Assembly (NCBI RefSeq): GCF_021165955.1
Contig: NZ_CP088952.1
Coordinates: 3,286,001 to 3,350,000, forward strand
Origin: Massilia endophytica
Lineage (GTDB): Bacteria > Pseudomonadota > Gammaproteobacteria > Burkholderiales > Burkholderiaceae_D
DNA length: 64,000 nucleotides
Direction of reading: 5' to 3'
Shown here in pieces: positions 8,191 through 15,684 of this stretch (position 1 is its first letter; each line of letters opens with the position of its first letter). The notes under the pieces are model-generated. The model ran no database searches. It saw nothing but the letters and a program-made list of their open reading frames with translations, and had not been told where the DNA came from. A program made the translations under genes and the position numbers.

Positions 8191-8682
8191 ATGCGGCGCC
8201 TTTACGGATCGGAACTGCATCAGTGTTTTCGCGCGCTCGCGATAGTAGGGGTTTGTTTGCTGACCAGCGTACGGCTAGCGCCCGTCCATGCCATGGATCA
8301 GGGAAAAGAGATCATCGGGTCATGGCGCTTTACTGCCGCATTGGATACGTCTGAAATCGCCGCACTCGATGAGCGCGAGGCCCGACAGCTGGTTGGCAGG
8401 GTTCTCACGATTGATAAAGACCGGGTGGAGCTTGGCAGCAGGATCTGTTCAGCGCCCAGCCTTGAAACCGAATGGGTCGAGCCTCGCCTTTACCTGCTTG
8501 AACAAGCACATGCCAGCTCACAGAAGCTTGGCTTGCCGAATCCCGTGGCGGTTGTGGAACTTGGCTGCACGATCGCATTCATAAAAAATCCGAATCAGCT
8601 TATCGTGCATTGGAAGGGATGGTTCTATGACGCGGAACGAGTTCCGCGGCCGGTCCCTTTCCACAACAAACGAGAGAAGTGA
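8191..8682 (+). CDS. Periplasmic protein, candidate lysozyme-immunity protein
   Basis: A 163-residue protein with a hydrophobic N-terminal signal (residues about 13-34, cleavage after VHA), followed by a small soluble domain starting DQGKEIIGSWRF. I do not recognise the family. The ATG lies 2 nt after the lysozyme stop, so the two are almost certainly co-translated. A periplasmic partner encoded directly after a peptidoglycan hydrolase is the usual arrangement for T6SS cell-wall effectors and immunity proteins. Immunity is inferred from context only. Two cysteines in the mature region could form a disulfide. Confidence 0.7.
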   Translation: MRRLYGSELHQCFRALAIVGVCLLTSVRLAPVHAMDQGKEIIGSWRFTAALDTSEIAALDEREARQLVGRVLTIDKDRVELGSRICSAPSLETEWVEPRLYLLEQAHASSQKLGLPNPVAVVELGCTIAFIKNPNQLIVHWKGWFYDAERVPRPVPFHNKREK

Positions 8683-8714
8683 CCGGCCTTCAGGGGACTG
8701 CTTAGGCGTAGCGC

Positions 8715-9260
8715 TTAGTGAATCGGATGGGTGCGGAAGTGGTCGCCCTCTTCCCCTTCATCGTCCTCGTCGCCGTGATGGTGGCCATGGGCGCCGTGCA
8801 CGTGCTCGTGGGCGATCTCTTCTTCGGTGGCTTCGCGCACGTCCATCACCTTCAGTTCGAAGCGCAGGGCCATGCCGGCCAGGGGATGGTTACCGTCCAG
8901 CACCACTTTGTCGTCCGCGATGTCGGTCACGGTGAAGATCATGGCTTCCTCGTCGCCGTCGTCGCCGTCCGGCATGCCTTCGAACTGCATGCCCACCTCC
9001 AGGGGCTCGGGCAGGCGGCTGCGCGGCTCAACCTTCACCAGGCTGGCGTCGTAATCGCCAAAGGCATCCTCCGGCTCAATCTGGATCGTGTTGGCATAGC
9101 CCACTTCCTTGCCGTCGAGTTCTTCTTCGATCTTGGGCAGGGTGTTTTCGTACCCGCCGTGCAGATAGACCATGGGCTGGCTGCCGTCTTCGATCAGATT
9201 GTTCTGGGCGTCGGACAGTTTGTACTGCACAGTCACGACTGTGTTCTTGGCGATCTTCAT
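8715..9260 (-). CDS. slyD: FKBP-type peptidyl-prolyl isomerase SlyD
   Basis: Cytosolic prolyl isomerase, chaperone and nickel-binding protein, 181 residues. It shows the SlyD plan: a short FKBP domain (VTVQYKLSD, LPKIEEEL), an inserted-flap domain (PEDAFGDYDASLVKV, GMQFEG) and a His/Asp-rich C-terminal tail with GAHGHHHGDEDDEGEEGDH that would bind nickel. It stands alone, opposed to the upstream plus-strand gene and divergent from roxA. Confidence 0.93.
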   Translation of the reverse strand: MKIAKNTVVTVQYKLSDAQNNLIEDGSQPMVYLHGGYENTLPKIEEELDGKEVGYANTIQIEPEDAFGDYDASLVKVEPRSRLPEPLEVGMQFEGMPDGDDGDEEAMIFTVTDIADDKVVLDGNHPLAGMALRFELKVMDVREATEEEIAHEHVHGAHGHHHGDEDDEGEEGDHFRTHPIH

Positions 9261-9331
9261 AAGGCTTCCTTTCGTAATAAGCTGACCGGATTATACCGCC
9301 TGCACGACAGGGTCATCGCCGGGGTGCTTGT

Positions 9332-9337
9332 TATAAT
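9332..9337 (+). promoter_or_regulatory. TATAAT box five bases before roxA ATG
   Basis: A perfect TATAAT ends only 5 nt before the ATG at 9343, so initiation 6-7 nt downstream would start at or next to the start codon and give a leaderless mRNA. No good -35 is visible and there is no Shine-Dalgarno between the box and the ATG. Confidence 0.45.
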
Positions 9338-9342
9338 GGGGC

Positions 9343-10467
9343 ATGAAAAAACTACCTCTTCTGGGCGATATGTCGCCTGCGCAATTCCTGCGCGACTACT
9401 GGCACAAGAAGCCCCTGCTGATCCGCCAGGCCATTCCCGGCTTCAAGCCCCTGCTCCCCTTTGAATCGCTGGCCGACCTGGCCACCAAGGACTATGTGGA
9501 ATCCCGCCTCGTCACGCTGACGGATGGCGAATGGGATATGCAGCACGGCCCGCTGAAAGGCCTGCCGCCGCGCAGCCAGCGCGCCTGGAGCATGCTGGTG
9601 CAGGGCGTGAACCTGCAGAGCGATGCGGCCGACCAGCTGCTGCGCCAGTTCCGCTTCGTGCCCGATGCGCGCCTGGACGATCTCATGGTGAGCTTCGCGA
9701 CGGACGGCGGCGGCGTGGGTCCCCATTTCGATTCCTACGACGTCTTCCTGCTGCAGGCCGAAGGCCAGCGCCGCTGGCGCATCAGCGCGCAGAAGGACCT
9801 GAGCCTGGTGGAAGGCCTGCCCCTGAAGATCCTCAGCAAGTTCAAGCCGGAACAGGAATTCATCCTGGAGCCGGGCGACATGCTCTACCTGCCGCCGCAC
9901 TATGCGCATGACGGCGTGGCCATCGGCGACTGCCAGACCTATTCCATCGGCTTCCGCTCGCCCGCCTACCAGGAACTGGGCGAAGCCTTCCTGCAGTTCA
10001 TGGCCGACTCCATCGACCTGCCCGGCCGCTATGCCGACCCGGACCTGGAAGCAGGCAAGAAGCCCGCGGAAATCCCCAAGCACATGCTGTCCACCATTGC
10101 GGAGGAACTGAACAAGGTGCGCTTCACGGAGGAGGACATCACCATCTTCCTGGGAGAATACCTTTCCGAGCCCAAGCACAATGTCTTCTTCACGGGCCCG
10201 GCCCAGCCTTTGACGGCGGGCCGCTTCCGCCAGACTGCCGCGAAGAAGGGCGTGAAGCTCTCGCGCAAGACGCAGATGCTTTATCGCGGCAAGAACGTCT
10301 TCATCAATGGCGAATCCTTCGCCGTGGGCAAGGCCGACAAGGCCTCCCTCGAAACGCTGGCCAATGAGCGGGCCCTGACGGGTGCGGAAGTGGCCGAAGC
10401 GTCGGAAGACGTGATGGAAGCGCTGTTCGCCTGGTACACGGACGGCTGGCTGGAACTGGCGGACTGA
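9343..10467 (+). CDS. roxA: Ribosomal protein uL16 arginine hydroxylase, RoxA/YcfD-like
   Basis: A JmjC-type Fe(II)/2-oxoglutarate oxygenase that hydroxylates an arginine of ribosomal protein uL16. The 374-residue length fits the family. The metal triad is readable: H128 and D130 in GPHFDSYDVFLLQ, and H189 in YAHDG. The N-terminal motif FLRDYWHKKPLLI and the C-terminal winged-helix region are present. It is followed 6 nt later by a small gene and so is probably co-transcribed with it. Confidence 0.92.
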   Translation: MKKLPLLGDMSPAQFLRDYWHKKPLLIRQAIPGFKPLLPFESLADLATKDYVESRLVTLTDGEWDMQHGPLKGLPPRSQRAWSMLVQGVNLQSDAADQLLRQFRFVPDARLDDLMVSFATDGGGVGPHFDSYDVFLLQAEGQRRWRISAQKDLSLVEGLPLKILSKFKPEQEFILEPGDMLYLPPHYAHDGVAIGDCQTYSIGFRSPAYQELGEAFLQFMADSIDLPGRYADPDLEAGKKPAEIPKHMLSTIAEELNKVRFTEEDITIFLGEYLSEPKHNVFFTGPAQPLTAGRFRQTAAKKGVKLSRKTQMLYRGKNVFINGESFAVGKADKASLETLANERALTGAEVAEASEDVMEALFAWYTDGWLELAD

Positions 10468-10473
10468 CCGGAC

Positions 10474-10944
10474 ATGGACCGCCAGCTGTTCGACAGCCGC
10501 AGCGCCTTCCAGGCCGCCCTGCAGACCTGCATGGGCCGGGCGCGCCTGACCCTGCAGCTGTTCGACCCGGATTTCGGCTGGTGGCAACTGGGCGCCTCCT
10601 CCACGGATGCGCAGCTGCGCGCCTTCCTGCGCGGCGGCGGCCGCCTGCTGCTGGCGGCGCACAGCAATGAACTGATCGAGCGCGATCATGCACGCTTCCT
10701 GCGCCTGCTGGACGACTACCGGCACCAGATCGAGTGCCGCCTCACCCCGCGCAATCTGCGCCACCTGACGGATTCCTTCTGCATCGCCGACGGCCGCGAT
10801 ATCGTGCGCCGATTCCATTGCGATCACTTCCGCGGCGAGGTGTGCCTGGACGATCCGGAGTCCACCCGCAACAGCGCGGAACGCTTCGACGCTATCTGGA
10901 TGGAAACCTTGCCGGGCCTGCAATCGAACACCACTGGATTGTGA
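10474..10944 (+). CDS. Conserved hypothetical protein downstream of roxA
   Basis: A 156-residue cytosolic protein of unknown function. It begins by describing a segment similar to the N-terminal part of phospholipase-D-like folds (LQLFDPDFGWWQLG, GGRLLLAAHSNELIERDHARFL) but lacks an HKD motif, so catalysis is not expected. Six nucleotides separate it from roxA. The gene is GC-rich like its neighbours and looks like a genuine chromosomal gene. Confidence 0.75.
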   Translation: MDRQLFDSRSAFQAALQTCMGRARLTLQLFDPDFGWWQLGASSTDAQLRAFLRGGGRLLLAAHSNELIERDHARFLRLLDDYRHQIECRLTPRNLRHLTDSFCIADGRDIVRRFHCDHFRGEVCLDDPESTRNSAERFDAIWMETLPGLQSNTTGL

Positions 10945-11092
10945 CAAAAAACTATGTACAATGCGCGTGTTCGACCGGTAGGCCGGCAATGCCGGGAGAA
11001 GCGGGCAGATCGGCCCAGAAGAGAAATATTGCGAGAACGCAAAATAGTTGCGAATCTGGCTCGATTTGCTATTGCGACGCACCAAAAAACGC

Positions 11093-11098
11093 TATAAT
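11093..11098 (+). promoter_or_regulatory. Candidate -10 box for Ala-rich lipoprotein transcript
   Basis: A perfect TATAAT with a weak TTGCGA at 11072-11077 (15-nt spacing). It sits in the AT-rich 291-nt gap (10945-11235) and would give a leader of roughly 130 nt that contains the small frame and palindrome listed separately. Confidence 0.5.
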
Positions 11099-11118
11099 AT
11101 TGGGTTAGGAAGTTTACG

Positions 11119-11163
11119 ATGTCTGAGGCACCGTACGGTACGAAAGCATACGAAACGCCCTAA
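11119..11163 (+). CDS. Possible 14-codon leader peptide
   Basis: ATG at 11119 is preceded by AGGA with an 8-nt gap, a good Shine-Dalgarno, and encodes MSEAPYGTKAYETP before TAA at 11161. It lies between the candidate promoter and the lipoprotein gene. It has no similarity I recognise; a leader peptide or chance frame are both possible. Confidence 0.35.
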   Translation: MSEAPYGTKAYETP

Positions 11164-11169
11164 TGAGCG

Positions 11170-11187
11170 ATAATTACCGGTAATTAT
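11170..11187. promoter_or_regulatory. Perfect 18-bp palindrome in lipoprotein leader
   Basis: ATAATTACCGGTAATTAT is a perfect 18-bp palindrome directly after the 14-codon frame. It could be an operator for a dimeric regulator. No known regulator consensus is recognised. Confidence 0.5.
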
Positions 11188-11235
11188 TCATCGCAACATT
11201 GTTATTAATTTTTGTGAATTAATTAAGGAAAACAA

Positions 11236-11502
11236 ATGAAAAAGTCCCTGCTGATCGCCTCCCTGCTGGCTGTTGCTCTGGCTGCTTGCTCCAAAAAAGA
11301 AGAAACCCCAGCTGCTCCAGTAGCAACCCCAGAAGCTGCTGCTCCTGCAGCCGCGCCAGCAGCTGACGCTGCTGCTCCTGCTGCCGCTCCAGCCGCTGAC
11401 GCTGCTGCTGCCGCCGCTTCCGACGCTGCTGCTGCTGCTTCCGCAGCCGCTTCCGCTGCTTCCGCTGCTGCTGACGCCGCTTCCGCTGCTGCTTCGAAGT
11501 AA
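11236..11502 (+). CDS. Alanine-rich small lipoprotein
   Basis: An 88-residue protein with a lipoprotein signal (lipobox LAAC, Cys at 19), a charged SKKEE segment, then nearly only alanine, with scattered Pro, Asp and Ser in repeats such as APAADAA. The mature part should be an extended or helical low-complexity chain anchored in the envelope. AAGGAAAACAA precedes the ATG and a strong terminator follows, so it is a monocistronic and possibly highly expressed gene. The function is unknown. Confidence 0.8.
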   Translation: MKKSLLIASLLAVALAACSKKEETPAAPVATPEAAAPAAAPAADAAAPAAAPAADAAAAAASDAAAAASAAASAASAAADAASAAASK

Positions 11503-11521
11503 TCAGCTCGCAGGGAAAAAA

Positions 11522-11548
11522 AGCCGGCCGCAAGGCCGGTTTTTTTTC
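11522..11548 (+). terminator. Rho-independent terminator after lipoprotein gene
   Basis: Stem CCGGCC/GGCCGG around a GCAA tetraloop, followed by nine T residues. Confidence 0.93.
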
Positions 11549-11570
11549 GCCTGTGCGATTGGCAGCTGCA

Positions 11571-11712
11571 GAGGGGACAGGCCTCAGGGGGCCTGTCCCC
11601 GGTAGCTGAGTCCGCCACTGAACACGGTTGGCGGACTGTGATCGGTAACGGACTGGGATCTCGGGGACAGACCCTGGTTTCGGCTGTGCCGAAAGCAGGG
11701 TCTGTCCCCTGC
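11571..11712. repeat. Three-hairpin intergenic repeat element, copy A
   Basis: Three successive inverted repeats: GGGGACAGGCC paired with GGCCTGTCCCC, AGTCCGCCA paired with TGGCGGACT, and GGGGACAGACCCT paired with AGGGTCTGTCCCC. The middle part (about 11602-11665) is clearly related, in reverse orientation, to 62440-62505, so this is a dispersed element family. It sits between convergent genes. Confidence 0.75.
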
Positions 11713-11728
11713 CCTTCGATACGCATAA

Positions 11729-11755
11729 AAAAACCGGCCCTCGGGCCGGTTTTCG
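11729..11755. terminator. Bidirectional terminator, bamC 3' side
   Basis: AAAACCGGCCC pairs with GGGCCGGTTTT around TC. On the minus strand a run of seven T follows, so it terminates bamC. Confidence 0.88.
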
Positions 11756-11771
11756 TTAGAGCTGAGGCTTG

Positions 11772-12935
11772 TTACTTCAGCTGTTCCTGCAGCAGGGTCA
11801 GGATCTTCTCGCCCACCGGCGTTGCATCCGGCTGGCCCTGGTTGTTCTGCACCGTGACCTGGCTGGTGTTGGCCGTGCCGGCCTTGACCTGGATGCGGTA
11901 GCGCTGGGCTTCCTTGTCCTTGTCCGAGTTCCAGCTGAAGATGCGCGAGAACCAGCCCTTCACCTCCGCGGTGTCCGGCACGTAGCGCACGAAGTAGACG
12001 CCCTGCACGCGGTCGCGGTCTTCCACGGTGAAGCCGGCGCGGTCCAGCGCCAGGCCTACGCGGCGCCAGGAGCGGTCGAAGCCCTCGTCCGTTTCCACGT
12101 AGCGGCCCGCGCCTTCTCCCTTCAGGAAGGCGTGCAGCGGCTGCACGATGGCATTGTCCACGGCCACGCGGGACTGGGCTTCCTCGCCGCCGCCCAGCTT
12201 GGTCATCAGCTTGGCCAGGAACACGGCTTCCAGGTTGGGATCGGTGGGACGCACGGTCCACTGCGCGATTTCCTTCTGCGGGCCGGTCAGCACTTCTTCC
12301 ACGCCGCGGTGGCTGATGAAGATTTCGGTCGAACCGTCAGGCTGGCGCTCCAGGCGGGTGCGGAACTTGTCCTTCTGGCCGCTGGAATAGGCCGAATCGA
12401 AGACCTTGCCGATGGTGTTGCGGATGAAGTCCTGCGGAATCTTGGCGCGGTTCTCGTTCCATTCCGTTTCCATCACGCCTGCGGTGGCGTTCTCCTGGGC
12501 CAGGGTGAAGCCGGACTCCTCCCAGAAGGACTTGAGCTGGGGCCACAGCACTTCCGGGCTCTGCTTGACCACCAGCCAGCGCTGGTCGCCGGAACGCACC
12601 ACGCTCACCTTGGTGTTGCCGGTGCTGGCCACTTCATTGGTCGAGGCCACAGGACCGGCAGCCACGCCGCCCATGGCGGCGCGCTGGGCCGCATAGCCCG
12701 AGGCGGTGGCCACGCCGATGCCGCCGGAATCGGGCAGCGCGTAGCGCGCGTCCTTGGACAGCTGGGTCAGGTCGGGCGGCACGTCCAGGGTGTTCGCCTT
12801 CTTGGCCGACTTGTAGTCCACCGTGGTCTTGCCGACCACCGATTCGACCATGCCGCAGCCGGACAGGCTGAGCACCATGGCGCCGAGCACGAGCCCGCTT
12901 TGCGGGGTGAGGGAAGCTTTCTTGCGAATAGTCAT
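11772..12935 (-). CDS. bamC: Outer membrane assembly lipoprotein BamC
   Basis: Lipoprotein component of the BAM complex that inserts beta-barrels into the outer membrane. Of 387 residues, the signal peptide ends at lipobox LSGC (Cys near 27), followed by the long unstructured segment with KKANTLDVPPDLTQ typical of BamC, and two helix-grip domains (TEIFISHRGVEEV; GLALDRAGFTVEDRDRVQGVYFVRY). It follows dapA on the same strand with a 31-nt gap, the classical dapA-bamC operon. Confidence 0.93.
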   Translation of the reverse strand: MTIRKKASLTPQSGLVLGAMVLSLSGCGMVESVVGKTTVDYKSAKKANTLDVPPDLTQLSKDARYALPDSGGIGVATASGYAAQRAAMGGVAAGPVASTNEVASTGNTKVSVVRSGDQRWLVVKQSPEVLWPQLKSFWEESGFTLAQENATAGVMETEWNENRAKIPQDFIRNTIGKVFDSAYSSGQKDKFRTRLERQPDGSTEIFISHRGVEEVLTGPQKEIAQWTVRPTDPNLEAVFLAKLMTKLGGGEEAQSRVAVDNAIVQPLHAFLKGEGAGRYVETDEGFDRSWRRVGLALDRAGFTVEDRDRVQGVYFVRYVPDTAEVKGWFSRIFSWNSDKDKEAQRYRIQVKAGTANTSQVTVQNNQGQPDATPVGEKILTLLQEQLK

Positions 12936-12966
12936 GTGGTTACTGAGGTAGAAGCTACGGAAGAGC

Positions 12967-13854
12967 TTAGTTCAACACACCCGCTTCGCGCAGGGCGGCG
13001 CGAACGGTCTCCTGGTATTCCTTGGCCAGCGGCACCAGCGGCAGGCGGATACCGGCCGGCATTTTGCCCATCTCTGCCAGCGCCCATTTGACGGGCACCG
13101 GATTGGGCTCGACGAACAGTTTCTGGTGCAGAGGGAATACCTTGTTATTGAGGGCGATGGCGGTCTTCAGGTCGCCGGCCATGGCGGCCTTGCACATCTC
13201 GGCCATGGCGCGCGGCGCCACGTTGGCGGTGACGGAGATATTGCCCTTGCCGCCGGCCAGCATCAAGGCCATGGCGGTGGGATCGTCGCCGGAGTAGACG
13301 GCGAAGTCCGCCGGGGCCAGGCGCAGCAGGTCGTAGCCGCGGCCGATATTGCCCGTGGCATCCTTCACGCCCACGATGTTCGGAATCTGCGCCAGGCGCA
13401 GGATGGTTTCGTTCGACATGTCGGCCACGGTGCGGCCGGGCACGTTGTACAGGATGACCGGCAGGTCCACCGCTTCGGCGATGGCCTTGAAGTGCTGGTA
13501 CATGCCTTCCTGGGTCGGACGGTTGTAGTAGGGCACCACCTGCAGGGTCGCATCCGCACCGGCTTCCTTGGCGAAACGGGTCAGGTTGATGGCCTCCACG
13601 GTGGAATTGCCGCCGCTGCCTGCGATCACGGGGATGCGGCCCGCCGCACGGTCTACGGTGGCCTTGATCAGCGCGCAGTGCTCTTCCACGCTCACGGTGG
13701 CCGACTCGCCGGTGGTGCCGACGATCACGATGCCATCGGTGCCTTCCGCAATATGCCAGTCGATCAGCTGGTTCAGGCCCGCGTAGTCCAGACTGCCGTC
13801 CGGGTGCATGGGGGTGACGATTGCAACAATACTGCCCTTAATCATAGGAACCAA
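12967..13854 (-). CDS. dapA: 4-hydroxy-tetrahydrodipicolinate synthase
   Basis: Condenses pyruvate and aspartate semialdehyde in lysine and peptidoglycan precursor synthesis. The 295-residue length is standard. The motifs GTTGESATV (substrate loop), PYYNRPTQEGMYQHF and YNVPGRT, and the Schiff-base lysine in GVKDATGN are all visible. ATG at 13854 may be replaced by the second Met (MIKGS) nine bases on. It probably shares a transcript with bamC. Confidence 0.97.
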   Translation of the reverse strand: MVPMIKGSIVAIVTPMHPDGSLDYAGLNQLIDWHIAEGTDGIVIVGTTGESATVSVEEHCALIKATVDRAAGRIPVIAGSGGNSTVEAINLTRFAKEAGADATLQVVPYYNRPTQEGMYQHFKAIAEAVDLPVILYNVPGRTVADMSNETILRLAQIPNIVGVKDATGNIGRGYDLLRLAPADFAVYSGDDPTAMALMLAGGKGNISVTANVAPRAMAEMCKAAMAGDLKTAIALNNKVFPLHQKLFVEPNPVPVKWALAEMGKMPAGIRLPLVPLAKEYQETVRAALREAGVLN

Positions 13855-13925
13855 TAGCGTTAAGTATTATTCAAAACAAGGATTGTAGACGATAGCCTGT
13901 GCCTGTGGTGCATTTCGGCTTGGAA

Positions 13926-14477
13926 TCAACCCTCGAACGGCGCAAGAAGGGCTGCTTCCCGCGGAAAATCGGCCTTTACCGCGCAAATTCGCTGAACCAT
14001 GGCCGGTTTCGGGTGGTTAACGATGCCATCCTCATAAGCGATGACACGCAGCCCATGCTTATTTGCAAGTTCCAGCAGTTCGCCCGGCTGGAGCAGGAAG
14101 GCGGGGCGGGATGGCTTGCCGAAGGCGGCATTGCCGTCGGCGAAGGTCTCGTAGAGCAGCACGCCGTCCGGCGCCAGGCTGCCCGCCATGGCATCCAGCA
14201 AGGGGCGATGCAGATAGTTGGTGACGACGATGCCCGCGAAGCGGCCGGGGCCGAACGGCCACAAGGCGCCCTCCGCTTCCAGGTCGATTTCGCTGGTGCA
14301 GATGCCGGGACCGGCTGCCGCGGCCAGGGCTTCCGGGTCGCGGTCCACCGCCATGACGGCATGGCCCAGGGCCGCCAGGTGGCGGGAATGGCGGCCGCTG
14401 CCGCAGGCCAGGTCCAGCACCTCGCCGCCCGGCACCAGGGGCGCGAAGCGCGCGATCCAGGGGGAAACGGCGTCCAT
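13926..14477 (-). CDS. Class I SAM-dependent methyltransferase
   Basis: A 183-residue Rossmann methyltransferase. Motif I is VLDLACGSGRHSRHLA, followed by the acidic AVDRDPEAL after beta-2 and the IVVTNYLHRPLL segment in the motif IV region, as in TehB/UbiE-like small-molecule methyltransferases. The substrate cannot be read. The ATG shares its A with the trpS stop (TGATG overlap), so it is translationally coupled to trpS. Confidence 0.87.
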   Translation of the reverse strand: MDAVSPWIARFAPLVPGGEVLDLACGSGRHSRHLAALGHAVMAVDRDPEALAAAAGPGICTSEIDLEAEGALWPFGPGRFAGIVVTNYLHRPLLDAMAGSLAPDGVLLYETFADGNAAFGKPSRPAFLLQPGELLELANKHGLRVIAYEDGIVNHPKPAMVQRICAVKADFPREAALLAPFEG

Positions 14478-15679
14478 CAGCTATAGGAGAGGCCCATGGC
14501 CTCGCGCACGTCGCGCATGGTTTCCTGGGCCAGCTTGCGGGCGGTTTCGCAGCCGTCGGCGACGATGGCGCGCACCAGGGAGGGATCGTCCAGGTAAGGC
14601 TGGGCCCTTTCGTGCATGGGCTCCTGTTCCTTGACGATGGCGTCGATCACGGGCTGCTTGCACTCGATGCAGCCGATGCCCGCGGAACGGCAGCCCTTCT
14701 GCACCCACTCCTGGGTAGGCTGGTCGGAATACACCACATGGAACTGCCACACGGGGCAGCGTTCCGGCTCGCCTGCATCGGTGCGGCGCACGCGGGCGGG
14801 GTCGGTGGGCATGGTGCGGATCTTCTTCGTCACCACATCCTTGTCCTCGCGCAGGGCGATGGAATTGCCATAGCTCTTGGACATCTTGCGGCCGTCCAGG
14901 CCGGGCAGGCGCGAGGCCTCGGTCAGCTTGGCCTGCGGCTCCACGAGGATGATCTTGCGGCTGCCTTCCAGATAGCCGAACAGGCGCTCGCGGTCGATCA
15001 TGGACAGGCTCTGGGCATCGTCCAGCATGGCTTTGGCCTGTTCGAGGGCGTCGTCCTGGCCCTCCTGCTGGTAGGCAGTGCGCAGTTCGTTGTACAGCTT
15101 GGCGCGCTTGCTGCCCAGCTTCTTCACCGCCTCCTGCGCCTTCTGTTCGAAGCCCGGCTCCTTGCCGTAGAGGTGGTTAAAGCGGCGTGCGATCTCGCGC
15201 ATCATTTCGATATGGGGCACCTGGTCTTCGCCCACCGGCACTTCGCTGGCGCGGTAGATCAGCACGTCGGCCGCCTGCAGCAGCGGGTAGCCGAGGAAGC
15301 CGTAGGTCGCCAGGTCGCGGTTGGACAGGTTCTCGATCTGGTCCTTGTAGGTGGGCACGCGTTCCAGCCAGCCCAGGGGCGTGGCCATGGACAGCAGCAG
15401 GTGCAGCTCGGCGTGCTCGGGCACGCGCGACTGGATGAAGAGCGTGGCCTGGGTGGGGTCGATGCCCGCCGCCAGCCAGTCCACCAGCATGTCCCAGGTG
15501 CTCTTCTCGATGATGGAGGGATCGTCGTAATGCGTGGTCAGGGCATGCCAGTCGGCCACAAAGAAGAGGCAGGGCTGCTCCGCCTGCATGCGGATCCAGT
15601 TCTTCAGGGCGCCATGGTAGTGGCCAAGGTGCATGGTCCCCGTGGGACGCATGCCGGAAACGACGCGGTCGGGATACAT
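14477..15679 (-). CDS. trpS: Tryptophan--tRNA ligase, putative Fe-S type
   Basis: Charges tRNA-Trp. The class I signatures are HLGH (17-20) and KMSKS (265-269). At 400 residues it is longer than the E. coli type (about 334) and has a C-terminal cysteine set, C308-x21-C330-x6-C337-x2-C340. This closely matches the C-x22-C-x6-C-x2-C motif known to bind a [4Fe-4S] cluster in Thermotoga TrpRS. Cluster binding is inferred. It follows the site-2 protease gene with a 5-nt gap and overlaps the methyltransferase start. Confidence 0.96.
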   Translation of the reverse strand: MYPDRVVSGMRPTGTMHLGHYHGALKNWIRMQAEQPCLFFVADWHALTTHYDDPSIIEKSTWDMLVDWLAAGIDPTQATLFIQSRVPEHAELHLLLSMATPLGWLERVPTYKDQIENLSNRDLATYGFLGYPLLQAADVLIYRASEVPVGEDQVPHIEMMREIARRFNHLYGKEPGFEQKAQEAVKKLGSKRAKLYNELRTAYQQEGQDDALEQAKAMLDDAQSLSMIDRERLFGYLEGSRKIILVEPQAKLTEASRLPGLDGRKMSKSYGNSIALREDKDVVTKKIRTMPTDPARVRRTDAGEPERCPVWQFHVVYSDQPTQEWVQKGCRSAGIGCIECKQPVIDAIVKEQEPMHERAQPYLDDPSLVRAIVADGCETARKLAQETMRDVREAMGLSYS

Positions 15680-15684
15680 GGCGG

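Noticed and set aside
11223..11726. 167-residue antisense frame over the Ala-rich lipoprotein
   Set aside because: Produced by repetitive GCT/GCC codons; it also crosses the terminator.
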